From Heloderma charlesbogerti (taxonomy: Eukaryota > Chordata > Lepidosauria > Squamata > Helodermatidae): 64,000 nt of DNA. Of this stretch, positions 21,601-33,018 are shown piece after piece; the stretch's first letter is position 1; each line of letters begins with the position of its first letter. Under the pieces are notes generated by a model that ran no database searches, had not been told where the DNA came from, and worked only from the letters and a program-made list of their open reading frames with translations. Made by a program: the position numbers and the translations under genes. Location: NCBI GenBank assembly GCA_026122225.1, contig JANEZZ010001407.1, forward strand, positions 184,837-248,836, written 5' to 3'.

Positions 21601-21913
21601 TCAAATCAGTCCATCCTAAAGGAAATCAACCCTGACTGCTCATTGGAAGGACAGATACTGAAGCTGAAGCTCCAATATTTTGGCCACCTAATGCGAAGAG
21701 AAAACTCCCTGGAAGAGACCCTGATGCTGGGAAAGATTGAAGGCAAAAGGAGAAGGGGACGGCAGAGGATGAGGTGGCTAGATAGCATCACCGATGCAAT
21801 GAATATGGACATGAGCACACTCCGAGAGACAGCGCAGGACAGGAAGGCCTGGCATGCTATGGTCTATGGGTTCATGAAGAGTCAGACACGACTGAACGAC
21901 TGAACAACAACAA
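18697..21913 (+). mobile_element. BovB LINE copy 1, full length (3.2 kb)
   Basis: The insertion is bounded by an 11-bp duplication CTTAACTGATG (18686-18696 and 21914-21924). The 5' end CCCCTTCATAGATTACTGCC matches the 5' end of copy 3, so both are full length. The 3' end is CGACTGAACGACTGAACAAC. The length fits the known ~3.2 kb of BovB. Coding capacity is broken by small lesions (see the ORF entry). Copies 1, 2 and 3 are consecutive and on the same strand, but each has its own flanks, so they are separate insertions rather than a tandem duplication. Confidence 0.97.
18762..21903 (+). pseudogene. BovB endonuclease-reverse transcriptase, disrupted
   Basis: The product would nick target DNA (APE-type endonuclease) and copy the LINE RNA. 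Fragments run in order: leader and endonuclease start 18762-19115, endonuclease 19102-19922, RT 19915-21036, C-terminus 21061-21903. Visible motifs are GISELK, YAPTTDAEE, GDWNAKAG, CGSDHELL, FIDYAQAFDCVDH and GVRQGCILSPC. The RT active-site box reads YTDD where the other copies have YADD. Lesions are an 8-nt deletion after CLGTW, a 1-nt frameshift near 19285, a 1-nt insertion near 19913, TTA to TGA at about 21034, and GAA to TAA at about 21295. Not functional. Confidence 0.95.
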
Positions 21914-21924
21914 CTTAACTGATG

Positions 21925-22804
21925 TGTCCTGTGATCTGTGATGAAGTTGTGCAATGTAAAAAAATTGTGCTTGCTTACAATCTACCCTCCATGTGACCAC
22001 ACTTTTCCTTGGTCTTTCAGGTTAAAATACAGATGGGGAGGATGGAGTGCCTGGGCCCAGCAAATATACCCTCCACATGTATAGAACTACATCTCCTATG
22101 CATGGTGGAATCTTCTTATGTTTTTGCAACTTACCTTGGGGAGATCTTCACGATAACAGAATGAGAAGCCCGTTGGAGTATTACCTGGATTTTCATGGAA
22201 TCAGCTTTGGTCCGTCAGGGACACACAAAGTGTACCGTACCTTTAAAATCTGTTTTTCACAGGTCACACAGCACTTGAAAGGAACATACTTCCAGGTTTG
22301 GTGGGGGGAGTAGAACGGAATGTTATCAACCTGGCAGGGGCTGCTCAACCAATGAGAGGGGCTTGTTTCCCGCCCCTGTCCAGGCTCCCCCCTGCTACAA
22401 CATTATTATGGATGGAGAGTAACTAATTCACTATTCTGAAGGCTCCTGCCTGCTTCTATATTATCTCACCCCCCTTTTCCCCAGAGTGCGCACTTTTGCC
22501 TTGAGAAGCCAAAATCCTTGATTCTTTAGTGCAGCATCTAAATGCTTCCCCTGAGAGCAGCCCAGCCCCTCAATTTTGCTCCATTCCAGCACTCTGCCTT
22601 GGAGTTATTACTTTCAACTCCCCCTTTCTCCCTTTCTCCTTCTCCCTCCTTTCAATGAGTAGCTCCTGTACACCCAAAAGACTGTTACTGTGAACAGAGA
22701 AACAACTTTACATCAGAGAAACTACACAACATCAAAGAGGCACAACATTGCAATAGCGATTTAAGAAAGCATCAGAGAAGTGAAAGAGCGCTTTAGGGCA
22801 ACTT
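21925..22804. other. Unassigned non-coding stretch between BovB copies
   Basis: No clear repeat or coding similarity. Pyrimidine-rich 22440-22660. Confidence 0.5.
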
Positions 22805-22815
22805 ACTACAATTAG

Positions 22816-25243
22816 GAAGTCAAGAAATCACTGGGAAGTCAATGTAGGAAGTCAAGAAATCACCGGGATAACAGGCAGGCATGGCCTTGGTGTACAAAAC
22901 GAAGCAGGACAAAAGCTAATAGAGTTTTGCCAAGAGAACATGCTGATCATAGCAAACACTCTTTTCCAACAGCACAAGAGGCGACTGTACACATGGACAT
23001 CACCAGATGGTCAATATCGAAATCAGATTGATTATGTCCTTTGCAGCCAAAGATGGAGACGCTCCATACAGTCAGTAAAAACAAGACCTGGAGCTGACTG
23101 CGGCTCAGATCATGAGCTGCGTCTTGCAAAATTTTGGCTTAAATTGAAGAACGTAGGGAAAACCACTAAACCGTTCAGGTATGACCTAAATCATATCCCT
23201 TATGAATATACAGTGGAGGTGAGGAATACATTTCAGGGATTAGACCTGATAGACAGAGTGCCTGAGGAACTATAGACGGAGGTCTGTAACATTGTTCAGG
23301 AGGCAGCAACGAAATCCATCCCAAAGAAAAAGAAATGCAAGAAAGCAAAGTGGCTGTCTGATGAGGCTTTACAAGTAGCTCACGAAAGAAGGGCAGCGAA
23401 AAGCAAGGGAGAAAGGGGAAGATATACCCAACTGAATGCAGAGTTCCAGAGAATAGCAAGGAGAGACAAGAAGGCCTTCTTAAATGAACAATGCAAAGAA
23501 ATCGAGGAAAACAACAGAATGGGAAAGACTAGAGATCTCTTCAAGAAAACTGGAGATCTCAAGGGAACGTTTTGTGCAAAGACGGGCATGATAAAGGACA
23601 AAGAAGGCAGGGACCTAAGAGAAGCAGATGAGATTAAGAAGAGGTGGCAAGAATACACAGAAGAACTATACAGGAAAGATCTGAATGTCCCTGATAGCCA
23701 TGATAGTGCGGTCACTGAACTTGAGCCAGACATCCTAGAGAGTGAAGTCAAGTGGGCCTTAGGAAGTAGTAGTAACAAGAAAGCTAGCGGAGATGACAGT
23801 ATTCCAGCTGAGCTATTTAAAATCCCAAAAGATGATGCTGTTAAAGTGCTGCATTCAATATGCCAACAAATCTGGAACACTCAACAGTGGCCACAAGTCT
23901 GGAAAAGGTCAGTTTACATTCCAATTCCAAAGAAGGGCAACGCCAAAGAGTGTTCAAACTACCGCACAATTGCGCTCATTTCACATGCCAGCAAGGTGAT
24001 GCTCAAAATCCTACAAGCTAGGCTTCAGCAGTATGTGAAACGAGAACTAACAGAAGTACAAGCTGGGTTTCGAAGAGGCAGAGGAACTAGAGATCAAATC
24101 GCCAACATTCGCTGGATCATGGAGAAAGCAAGAGAATTCCAGAAAAACGTCTATTTCTGCTTCATTGACTACGCTCAAGCCTTTGATTGTGTGGATCACA
24201 ACCAACTGTGGCAAATTCTGAAAGTGATGGGAGTACCAGACTACCTTACCTGTCTGCTGAGAAACCTGTACGAGGGTCAAGAAGCAACAGTAAGAACCAG
24301 AGATGGAACAACCGATTGGTTCAAAATTGGGAAAGGAGTATGACAAGGCTGCATATTTTCACCCTGCTTATTTAACTTATATGCAGAGTACATCATGAGA
24401 AATGCCGGGTTGGATGAATCAGAGGTCGGAATTAAGATTGCTGGGAGAATTATCAACAACCTCCGATATGCAGACGATACCACCCTAATGGCAGAAAGCG
24501 AAGAGGATCTCAAGAGCCTCTTGTTGAGGGTGAAAGAGGAGAGTGCAAAAGCTGGTTTGAAACTCAACATTAAAAAAACTAAGATCATGGCATCTGGCCC
24601 TATCACTTCCTGGCATATAGAAGGGGAAGAAATGGAAGAAGTGACAGATTTTACTTTCTTGGGCTCCAGGATCACCGCAGACGGTGACTGTAGCCATGAA
24701 ATTAAAAGATGCTTGCTCCTTGGGAAGAAAGCTATGGCAAACCTAGACAGCATGGTAAGAAGCAGAGACATCACCTTGCCAACAAAGGTCCGTCTAATCA
24801 AAGCTATGGTTTTCCCAGTAGTAACGTATGGCTGTGAGAGCTGGACTATAAGGAAGGCTGAGCGCCGAAGAATTGATGCTTTCGAACTGTGGTGCTGGAG
24901 AAGACTCTTACGAGTCCCCTGGACTGCGAGGAGGTCAAATCAGTCCATCCTAAAGGAAATCAACCCTGACTGCTCATTGGAAGGACAGATAGTGAAGCTG
25001 AAGCTCCAATATTTTGGCCACCTAATGCGAAGAGAAAACTCCCTGGAAAAGACCCTGATGCTGGGAAAGACTGAAGGCAAAAGGAGAAGGGGACGGCAGA
25101 GGATAAGATGGCTAGATAGCATCACCGATGCAATGAATATGAACTTGAGCATGCTCCGGGAGAGAGCGCAGGAGAGGAAGGCCTGGCGTGCTATGGTCCA
25201 TGGGGTCACGAAGAGTCGGACACGACTGAACGACTGAACAACA
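22816..25243 (+). mobile_element. BovB LINE copy 2, 5'-truncated with 5' duplication
   Basis: Flanks ACTACAATTAG (22805-22815) and ACTAAAATTAG (25244-25254) form an 11-bp duplication with one mismatch. The copy begins inside the endonuclease region. GAAGTCAAGAAATCAC occurs twice 32 bp apart (22816 and 22848) at its 5' end, which looks like template switching during insertion. It shares the subfamily markers GGCAGGCATGGCC and CATGCTGATCATAGC with copy 4. Confidence 0.95.
22940..25237 (+). pseudogene. BovB copy 2 endonuclease C-terminus and RT, disrupted
   Basis: Three open segments: 22940-23275 (endonuclease end: DYVLCSQRW, CGSDHEL), 23519-24343 (RT with FIDYAQAFDCVDH) and 24395-25237 (YADDTTLMAE to KSRTRLND). 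The frame is closed by TGG to TAG at about 23272 and by CGA to TGA at 24341 in GVRQGC, the latter a typical methyl-CpG decay. A similar CGA to TGA occurs independently or by descent at the same codon in copy 3. Confidence 0.93.
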
Positions 25244-25254
25244 ACTAAAATTAG

Positions 25255-25884
25255 CCTTTAGCTCTTTAACTCTCCAGTGAAATATCCTTGCTCCGAATAC
25301 TCAGAGATATGTTAAAAATTCACTGCAGGGGAGTGAGATTTATTTCTTACTTCTGAGTAAACATGCACAGAAGGGGGGCATATGTTACAGATTAAAAGGA
25401 GACTACCTAAAGTGAATGAGTGTCCCCACTATTATGGTAATGTGAGGGGTCACTGCTGCGCTCTGGGGGATTTTCTGAGTTATTAAATAAATAATAAATA
25501 AGGGTTATTAAACACACAGGTGGTGGTAGCTCTACCTCTGGAATAGAGACAAAACGGTGTCTGGCAGGCAGGCTGTCCTACCTCGCAGGGTTGGATGTGC
25601 AGGCTCTTGTTTGTCACGCCATATATTTAACAGCTCTCCTGTTCACTGAATTCCAGGTGAATGAGTAAGCAGGCTGGTAGAAGAGGGAAGGATTACTCCA
25701 TTCCTTCTTCACCAACTCAGCTGGTGTGAGTTGAGTTCACCATACTAGCCACATAAGAAGAAAAGTCTCTTTCCTGCATGACCAGCACAGAAAAGTGGCA
25801 TGCTGGCAGGCTGTGTGCATATACGTGTGATCAGACCCTTCTCTGCCAAACCACTTGATAGAAGTCAAATTCATTTTATGTGCC
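25255..25884. other. Unassigned non-coding stretch
   Basis: Contains TTACTTCTGAGTAAACATGCA (about 25348), a fragment of a common reptile MITE also seen at 36960. Otherwise nothing recognised. Confidence 0.45.
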
Positions 25885-26045
25885 TAAGGGGACAATCCTA
25901 TCCAGATAGGCAGCTGTCTCAGAACTTGGAGGAGACTGCCTATCCAATGCAGAGCAGGAGAAGCATGGAGGGGATTTTTTCCCCTTCATGGATCACTGCC
26001 TTGTTGTGGCGAAGGGGCTTGCGTAACTCAGTGAAGCCATAAGCT

Positions 26046-27200
26046 ATGCCGTGCAGGGCCACCCAAGACGGACAGGTCATGGAAGAGAGTTTTGACAAAA
26101 TGTGGTCCACTGGAGAAGGAAATGGCAACCCACTCCAGTATTCTTGCCAAGAAAACCCCATGGAAGGTATCACAAAGCTAAAAGATATGACGCCAGAAGG
26201 TGAGCCCCTCACGTCGGAAGGTGTCCAATATCCTACTGGGGAAGAGCAAAGGGTATTTCCAAGTAGTGCCAGAAAGAGTGAAGTGGCTGGGCCAAAGCCG
26301 AAAGGACACTCAGCTGTGGATGTGTCTGGTGGTGAAAAGAAAATCCGATGCTGTAAAGAACAATATTGTTTAGGAACTTGGAATGTCAGATCAATGAATC
26401 AAGGTAAGCTGGAGGTGGTCAAACATGAGATGGCAAGATTGAACATCGACATCTTGGGAATCAGTGAACTAAAATGGACAAGCATGGGCGAATTTAATTC
26501 AGGTGACCATCATATCTACTACTGTGGGCAAGAATCCCTTAGAAGAAATGGAGTAGCACTCATAGTCAACAAAAGGGTGGGAAAAGCAGTACTGGGGTAC
26601 AATCTTAAAAACGATAGAATGATCTCAGTACGAATCCAAGGCAAACCATTCAACATCACAGTAATTCAAGTCTATGCCCCAACCACTGTGGCTGAAGAAG
26701 CTGAGGTTGATCGGTTCTATGAAGACTTACAACACCTTCTAGAACTAACACCAAAAAAAGATGTCCTCTTCATCATAGGGGATTGGAATGCTAAAGCAGG
26801 AAGTCAAGAAATCACCGGGATAACAGGCAAGCATGGGCTTGGTGTACAAAAAGAAGCAGGACAAAGGCTAATAGAGTTTTGCCAAGAGAACACGCTGATC
26901 AAAGCAAACACTCTTTTCCAACAGCACAAGAGGCGACTCTACACATGGACATCACCAGATGGTCAATATCGAAATCAGATGGATTATGTCCTTTGCAGCC
27001 AAAGATGGAGAAGGTCTATACAGTCAGTAAAAACAAGACCTGGAGGTGACTGTGGCTCAGATCATGAGCTGCTTCTTGCAAAATTTCGGCTTAAATTGAA
27101 GAATGTAGGGAAAACCACTAAACCATTCAGGTATGACCTCAATCATATCCCTTATGAATATACAGTGGAGGTGAGGAATAGATTTAAGGGATTAGACTGA
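26046..27200 (+). pseudogene. BovB copy 3 leader plus APE endonuclease, open 384 codons
   Basis: A continuous frame from MPCRATQDGQ covers a ~100-residue leader with GPKPKGHSAVDVSG and the whole apurinic-type endonuclease. Motifs are TWNVRS (111-116), the catalytic-Glu block SELKW (140-144), YAPT (210-213), GDWNAK (245-250), DYVLC and CGSDHEL (336-342). The domain looks catalytically complete by motif. The frame ends through a 1-nt deletion in GACCTGATAGAC (about 27198), which cuts it from the RT. The start is the first ATG; whether leader and endonuclease are one protein in vivo is not certain. Confidence 0.93.
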
Positions 27201-29140
27201 TAGACAGAGTTCCTGAGGAACTATGGACGGAGGTCTGTAACATTGTTCAGGAGGCAGCAACTCAATCCATCCCAAAGAAAAAGAAATGCAAGAAAGCCAA
27301 GTGGCTGTCTGATGAGCAAGGGAGAAAATGGAAGATATACCCAACTGAATGCAGAGTTCCAGAGAATAGCAAGGAGAGACAAGAAGGCCTTCTTAAATGA
27401 ACAATGCAAAGAAATCAAGGAAAACAACAGAATGGGAAAGACTAGAGATCTCTTCAAGAAAATTGGAGATCTCAAGGGAACGTTTTGTTCAAAGACGGGC
27501 ATGATAAAGGACAAAGAAGGCAGGGACCTAACAGAAGCAGGTGAGATTAAGAAGAGGTGGAAAGAATTCATGGAAGAACTATACAGGAAAGATCTGAATG
27601 TCCCTTATAGCCATGATAGTGCAGTCACTGAACTTGAGCCGGACATCCTCGAGAGTGAAGTCAAGTGGGTCTTAGGAAGCATTACTAACAACAAAGCTAG
27701 CGGAGACGACAGTATTCCAGCTGAGCTATTTAAAATCCTAAAAGATGATGCTGTTAAAGTGCTGCACTCAATATGCCAACAAATTTGGAACACTCAACTG
27801 TGGCCACAAGAGTGGAAAAGATCAGTTTACATTCTAATTCCAAAGAAGGGCAATGCCAAAGAGTGTTCAAACTCCCGTACAATTGCGCTCATTTCACATG
27901 CCAGCAAGGTGATGCTCAAAATCCTGCAAGCAGTATGCGAACCAAGGACTACCGGAAGTACAAGCTGGGTTTCGAAGAGGCAGAGGAACTTGAGATCAAA
28001 TCGCCAACTTTCGCTGGATCATGGAGAAAGCAAGAGAATTCCAGAAAAACGTCTATTTCTGCTTTATTGACTATGCTAAAGCCTTTGATTGTGTGGATTA
28101 CAACAAACTGTGGCAAATTCTGAAAGAGATGGGAGTACCAGACCACCTTACCTGTCTCCTGAGAAACCTGTACGAGGGTCAAGAAGCAACAGTAAGAACT
28201 GGACATGGAACAACCGATTGGTTCCAAATTGGGAAAGGAGTATGACAAGGCTGCATATTGTCGCCCCGCTTATTTAACTTATATGCAGAGTACATCATGA
28301 GAAACGCCGGGTTGGATGAATCACAGGTCGGAATTAAGATTGCCGGGAGAATTATCAACAACCTCAGATATGCAGATGATACCACCCTAATGGCAGAAAG
28401 CGAAGAGGATCTCAAGAGCCTCTTGTTGAGGGTGAAAGAGGAGAGTGCAAAAGCTGGTTTGAAACTCAACATTAAAAAAATGAAGATCATGGCATTTAGC
28501 CCCATCACTTCCTGGCATATGGAAGGGGAAGAAATGGAAGCAGTGACAAATGTTATTTTCTTGGGCTCCAAGATCACCGCAGATGGTGACTGTAGCCATG
28601 AAATTAAAAGACGCTTGCTCCTTGGGAGGAAAGCTATGGCAAACGTAGACAGCATAGTAAGAAGCAGAGACATCACCTTGCCGACAAAGGTTTGTATAAT
28701 CAAAGCTATGGTTTTCCCAGTGGTAATGTATGGCTGTGAGAGCTGGACTATAAGGAAGGCTGAGCACCGAAGAATTGATGCTTTCGAACTGTGGTGCTGG
28801 AGAAGACTCTTACGAGTCCCCTGGACTGCAAGTAGGTCAGATCAGTCCATCCTAAAGGAAATCAACCCTGAGTGCTCATTGGAAGGACAGATACTGAAGC
28901 TGAAGCTCAAATATTTTGGCCACCTAATGTGATGAGAAAACCCTCTGGAAAAGACCCTGATGCTGGGAAAGACTGAAGGCAAAAGGAGAAGGGGATGGCA
29001 GAGGATGAGGTGGCTAGATAGCATCACCGATGCAATGAATATGAACTTGAGCACGCTCTGGGAGAGAGCGCAGGACAGGAAGGCCTGGCGTGCTATGGTC
29101 CATGGGGTCATGAAGAGTCGGACACGACTGAACGACTGAA
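27200..29140 (+). pseudogene. BovB copy 3 reverse transcriptase, disrupted
   Basis: Segments 27243-28070, 28021-28245 and 28258-28932 hold the RT in pieces. A deletion of about 38 nt after LSDE (near 27318) removes the EERREAKS region. A second lesion near 27930 shortens and shifts the ARLQQY block. CGA to TGA occurs at 28243. YADD is retained at 28370-28381. TGA at about 28930 replaces CGA in the LMRREN block. Not functional. Confidence 0.92.
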
Positions 29141-29259
29141 CAACAACAACAGCGGCCATAGGATTGCTCCCTAAGTGGCTAGTAGCCTGCCTCTCCATAG
29201 TGGCTGTGGAGGAGGGAAGTTTCCTCCTCTGCAGCCAGCGTGGACACATAGGGATTTTT

Positions 29260-29970
29260 TACATGAGACTTTTAACCTGCCACTTTACTGAGGCTTCTGC
29301 TTCTGCATTCTTTGTGGTATTAAGTTTGGCTCCTTTACACATGTTTTTCCTGGGGTTTTTCTTTCTCTGCCTTTCTATATGTTCCATTATACAACCACTA
29401 GGTGGTGCTGTGGTATAGTGGAATTGCATAAATACATGAGGGTTTCATGCCACCAATCACAGAAATATGAAACTTTCCTTGTTAGAAAGAACAACATTAT
29501 AATGGTTGCCAAGCAGAGGAGAGACCTTGGAGGATGACGATGTTGTGCAAAGCACCCACAAACTACTGTGGGTGAGGAGTCACGAGCACACAATAAATGC
29601 CTTGTATAGAAAGGCTCATGGGCTACTTAGGCCTCATAGGTCTCTTAACAGGCTAGCAAAAACTTTTTTTTTGCAGGCCAGTAACTTTTATGGGCTTGTT
29701 TACAAGTCTGACTTAACCCTAATATTATTTCCACGATCCTTACAACAACCTTATAATTCAGTATTTTTGTCCCCATACAGACGAGGAGCTGAGGCTGAAA
29801 GCATAATGGGTTGCCTAAGGTGAATTCATGGCAAGGATGAAATCTGAGTGAGAGATTTCATGGTTCACAGCTCAGCCTCTAAGCTATTACATGACACCCG
29901 CCACTGACATTAATAGCAATGGCTTTGGCTTCTAATGGAACTGTGCTTCAGTTGGAATGCTGCTGATCCT
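29260..29970. other. Mostly unassigned; weak MITE right end at 29510-29630
   Basis: The block AGGATGACGATGTTGTGCAA through CACAATAAATGCCTTGTAT resembles the right end of the family at 39378/41729/14478. The rest has no recognised content. Confidence 0.45.
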
Positions 29971-29973
29971 GTA

Positions 29974-30090
29974 CATAAGCACATAAGAAGAGCCCTGCTA
30001 GATCAGACCAAAGGTCCATCTAGTCCAGCATTCTATTCCTACAGTGGCCAACCAGCAGCCCATGGTAAATCCACAAGCAGGACATGAGTG
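29974..30090 (-). mobile_element. CR1-like LINE 3' end, antisense
   Basis: CATAAGAAGAGCCCTGCTAG, GATCAGACCAAAGGTCCATC and CAGTGGCCAACCAGC form the complement of the 3' terminus seen at 36000-36083 and 46670-46747 (TTCTTAT repeats). Confidence 0.85.
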
Positions 30091-30368
30091 CAACAGCTAC
30101 AGCAACTTTGTGCTCATTCAAAGTTGCAGCAGCTCATTAAACCAGGCTCTTTTGCAGTACTCAACACAAAAACCGCAATCAGGTGGGAGGTTTCCACTGG
30201 GGGAATATGAGGAGGAGGCCAGGAGAAAGGCAATCTGGGCTCCTCTTACTCCATCCTTGTAGCAAATGGTTAAAGTACATCACTTCAGTTATTCTTGTGG
30301 CAGCTGAGCAGATGAGTCCAATTTAAACATTTTACATTCTTGTCTGAAAACCTGTACTCTGAAGGCAC
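30091..30368. other. Unassigned short stretch
   Basis: No recognisable content. Confidence 0.4.
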
Positions 30369-30510
30369 AGGAGGCAGCCGCCTTGCTGAAGCTAAGCAGG
30401 TCTGGGTCTGGTCAGTGCTTGGAGGGGGGACCACCTTGGAACCACATGTAGCCACCCACCTTGAGTTCCACAATAGAAGGAGGGTGGGATATAAATGCAA
30501 TAATAAATAA
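30369..30510 (+). mobile_element. 5S-rRNA-derived SINE with L2-like tail
   Basis: GAAGCTAAGCAGGTCTGGGT, CTGGTCAGTGCTTGGA and GGGACCACC reproduce the internal promoter half of 5S rRNA (GAAGCTAAGCAGGGTCGGG...CTTGGATGGGAGACC). The tail CACCTTGAGTTCC...GGGTGGGATATAAATGCAAT, then AATAAATAA, is like that of the MIR-like SINE at 2287-2500 and of L2. The 5' third of the 5S head is missing. Confidence 0.82.
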
Positions 30511-31634
30511 ATTCCATGATAAACATGGAGCAGCTACTCAATTGGCTCCAGATGACGGATCCATATTTTCCCCTGTTCTGATCAAGGTGCACCTCCTTAT
30601 CTTATACGATCAGCCCAGGACAGGTCTGTGTTTAGCAAGGGGTGACATCTGAAAGTATGCATAATTTGTAGTGCATCTTTAGATGATTCTGACCAGGATA
30701 TATAGACCTAATATTTTAAAAATCTGAAAGGTGTTCACTGGGAAGAAATCATAATGCTTTTAAAATTAAGACTATATTTAAGATGAAGTCCTGTTACAAA
30801 AATGTATAAAAATATTGATCTGTGCCTTTGGCTCATTATTAGTAACCCAAAGTTTGATCTATCATCTGTCTGTCTGTCCGTCCATCCATCCATCCATCTA
30901 TCTCTTCAAGGAATGAAATAAATTAATGGAGAAGCTGGAAGAGTGTTCAAGTAGATTCAGCACTTGCAAGGGCTTAGAAATGCTGGCTTCATCTCCCATT
31001 TCCACCCCAAATATTCTCTACAAACTTACGCAAGCCCATTCATCTTTCAATGTCTCCCCTTCCCTGGACCTCCTACACTTTCTTCTTATGTGATAGACAG
31101 TGGTCTGTAAGGCAAGTCTCCCTCTTGGTTTAAAACATGATATCTGGACTTTGTCTTCATTTGGCTAACTGACATCTTCATTGTGATTTCCCAAGCAACG
31201 TTTTTATCACTTAAAATAAACTGCCCAAAGACTGAGCTGAATTTGCAAGACAAAAGCAAAGCTCTGCGTTTGATTTGAGGTGCTTGGAAAGTCTCTTAAT
31301 TCATCAGCAAGGGTGGGATGATGAACGATATAGCCCCTTTCAGGTGTGTTCCTCCATGCCTTCAGTGAACATGTGGAGTAGGAGGTGCCTGCTGGCCCCG
31401 CCTCCACCATCAGCTCCATCCCTGACTTCTGTGTGCTTGATGGAAGGTCTAAATGGAGAACCAGCACACATACAGCTCTACATGTACAGGCTCCTCTGTG
31501 CAATCTGGTTCTGAAGTCCTGTACAACTGAGGCTCCACTTTGCGTGGAGGAGCCTATGCACACACACAGCTCTACGTGCCTGGGCTTCCTATCAGCTCTT
31601 CCATGTATGGAGGTCAGGTCAGCAGAACTAGGGG
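30511..31634. other. Unassigned; (CTGT)n/(CCAT)n microsatellite inside
   Basis: A tetranucleotide tract (CTGT, CCGT, CCAT units) lies at 30866-30903. No coding similarity otherwise. Confidence 0.5.
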
Positions 31635-31842
31635 GGATTTATTTATTTATTTGTTTATTTCCCACCTTTTTCCTCTTGCAAGGCAGCTTACAGCCTCCTC
31701 CTCTCCATTATATCCTCACAACAACCAGGCTGAGAGTCAGTGACTGGTCCAAAGTCACCCAGTGAGCTTCATGGCTGAGGGCCCTTGAACCCAGATCTCC
31801 CAAGTCTCAGTCCAACCACTCTAACCACTACACCACACTGGG
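31635..31842 (-). mobile_element. MIR-like tRNA-derived SINE, antisense
   Basis: In antisense: tail (ATTT)n and TTTATTTCCCACCTTTTTCC; central CCTCACAACAACC...CACCCAGTGAGC; head CCACTCTAACCACTACACCA, the complement of the A box TGGTGTAGTGGTTAGAGTGG. Same family as 2287-2500. Confidence 0.85.
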
Positions 31843-32537
31843 ACACTGATGTTGCAGGTGGGGCCAACTGACATCTCCCCCCCCTCCCGCCATGCATTCA
31901 GTAAACACATGGAACACTTGTGGAAAGAGCTAGAATGAAACATCATTCTGTTCTGATGACTGGTTCTAAATTAGGTAACTCCTATTTAGCCACCTGGCAA
32001 ATAAGTAAATTAAGATCCTTTGCTAAACCTGAGCAGCTGAATAGCTCAAATTCAAAGTTCTTTGAAGTCTGCTCACAAGATCCCGTCTTCACAATTCTTT
32101 TAGGTCTGGATTAGTTTTGTCATTGCTTCTGTTTTGCAGAGAGTGTAAGAACCCTGGTCGGAGGACCAGGGCCCCACTGTGCAATCAAAATGAAATATTT
32201 AAAACAACAGTGAAATATAGAGTGTGTTTTCTGGCATGCGGTGGGGGGGTGCAGGCAGAGCAAGTTCGGAGACTTACTCAGCTTTTTAAGCACATGTGGG
32301 TTTAATCAGGTCTGTCAGCAAGCTTTTCCTCTTTATTAATGTGCATGGAAACTGCATTCTCTAAAACCCAAGTGGTAGAAGAGGATATATTTCCAAACTG
32401 ATAATGCTTCACATCACACAATAAATTAGTTTTGGCTTCGTAGGCTGATCTGCCAGCTGGCTACATGTGCCAAGCTATTTTCAGATACTCAAAAACTCCT
32501 TACTGGTGTTCCTGTTCTACGTTCTTGTCTGTTAAAA
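31843..32537. other. Unassigned non-coding stretch
   Basis: No coding similarity or clear repeat. Confidence 0.45.
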
Positions 32538-32671
32538 CAGAGGTGGGGGAACCTGTGGCCCTCCAGCTCCCATCTACAAGTCCCACCATCCCTGTCCAGT
32601 GGTCCACTTGGCTGGGACCAATGGAAGTTGAAGTCCAACAATATTTAGAGGGCAAAAGATTCCCTGCCCTT
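32538..32671. mobile_element. hAT-like MITE (CAGAGGTGGGG ends)
   Basis: CAGAGGTGGGGGAACCTGTGG, CCCTCCAGCTCCCATC, then inverted GTTGAAGTCCAACAATATTT, AGAGGGCAAAAGATTCCC. A roughly palindromic 134-bp element of a type very common in reptiles. The duplication is not preserved. Confidence 0.7.
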
Positions 32672-33018
32672 AATCTGCACAAAGGGCCTTAAGACTTACA
32701 AGATCTGAAGTGCAAACCTTTTGGACAGACTTACAGGGCCAAATGCTGTAGACACGTCTCTGTAGCATGTTGTTTACAATGTTACACTTTGCAAGACACA
32801 CTACATATCAGTGATGCCATGGCTGGACTAGGAAATGGTGACCTCTAAGTTTTATAGTCTATGGGTCCTGCTTTGCACAGGATGCTCAGCAACAGTAATT
32901 GGATTCTGCAGGAGTTGAACAGACTAGAAAAGTGGAAATGGAACTTACTGGAATCTGTTGGACAGTACACCAGGTTCTAGAATTTTCTGGGACCTTACAG
33001 CAGCTGGTCTCCATACAC

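Larger units (their letters stand above)
25981..29150 (+). mobile_element. BovB LINE copy 3, full length
   Basis: It starts CCCCTTCATGGATCACTGCC, the same 5' end as copy 1, and ends in the BovB terminus with CAACAACAACAAC. No BovB duplication is visible because the flanks are MITE sequence, possibly with a deletion at the target. It carries the best preserved endonuclease of the window but a badly damaged RT. Confidence 0.95.
25888..29171. mobile_element. Harbinger-like MITE interrupted by BovB copy 3
   Basis: The left part 25888-25980 (GGGGACAATCCTATCCAGATAG onwards) matches the inverted right end of the MITE at 11181-11572. The right part 29151-29171 ends CATAGGATTGCTCCC. TAA flanks both sides (25885-25887, 29172-29174). 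The MITE lost much of its interior when the LINE inserted or before. Confidence 0.75.

Noticed and set aside
25971..29260. GGGATTTTTT directly before BovB copy 3 and again at 29251-29260, suggesting a 100-bp 3' transduction with a 10-bp duplication
   Set aside because: The sequence just after the BovB end is the right end of the Harbinger-like MITE whose left end precedes the BovB, with TAA on both sides. That explains the flanks better, and the repeated word is mostly a T run.
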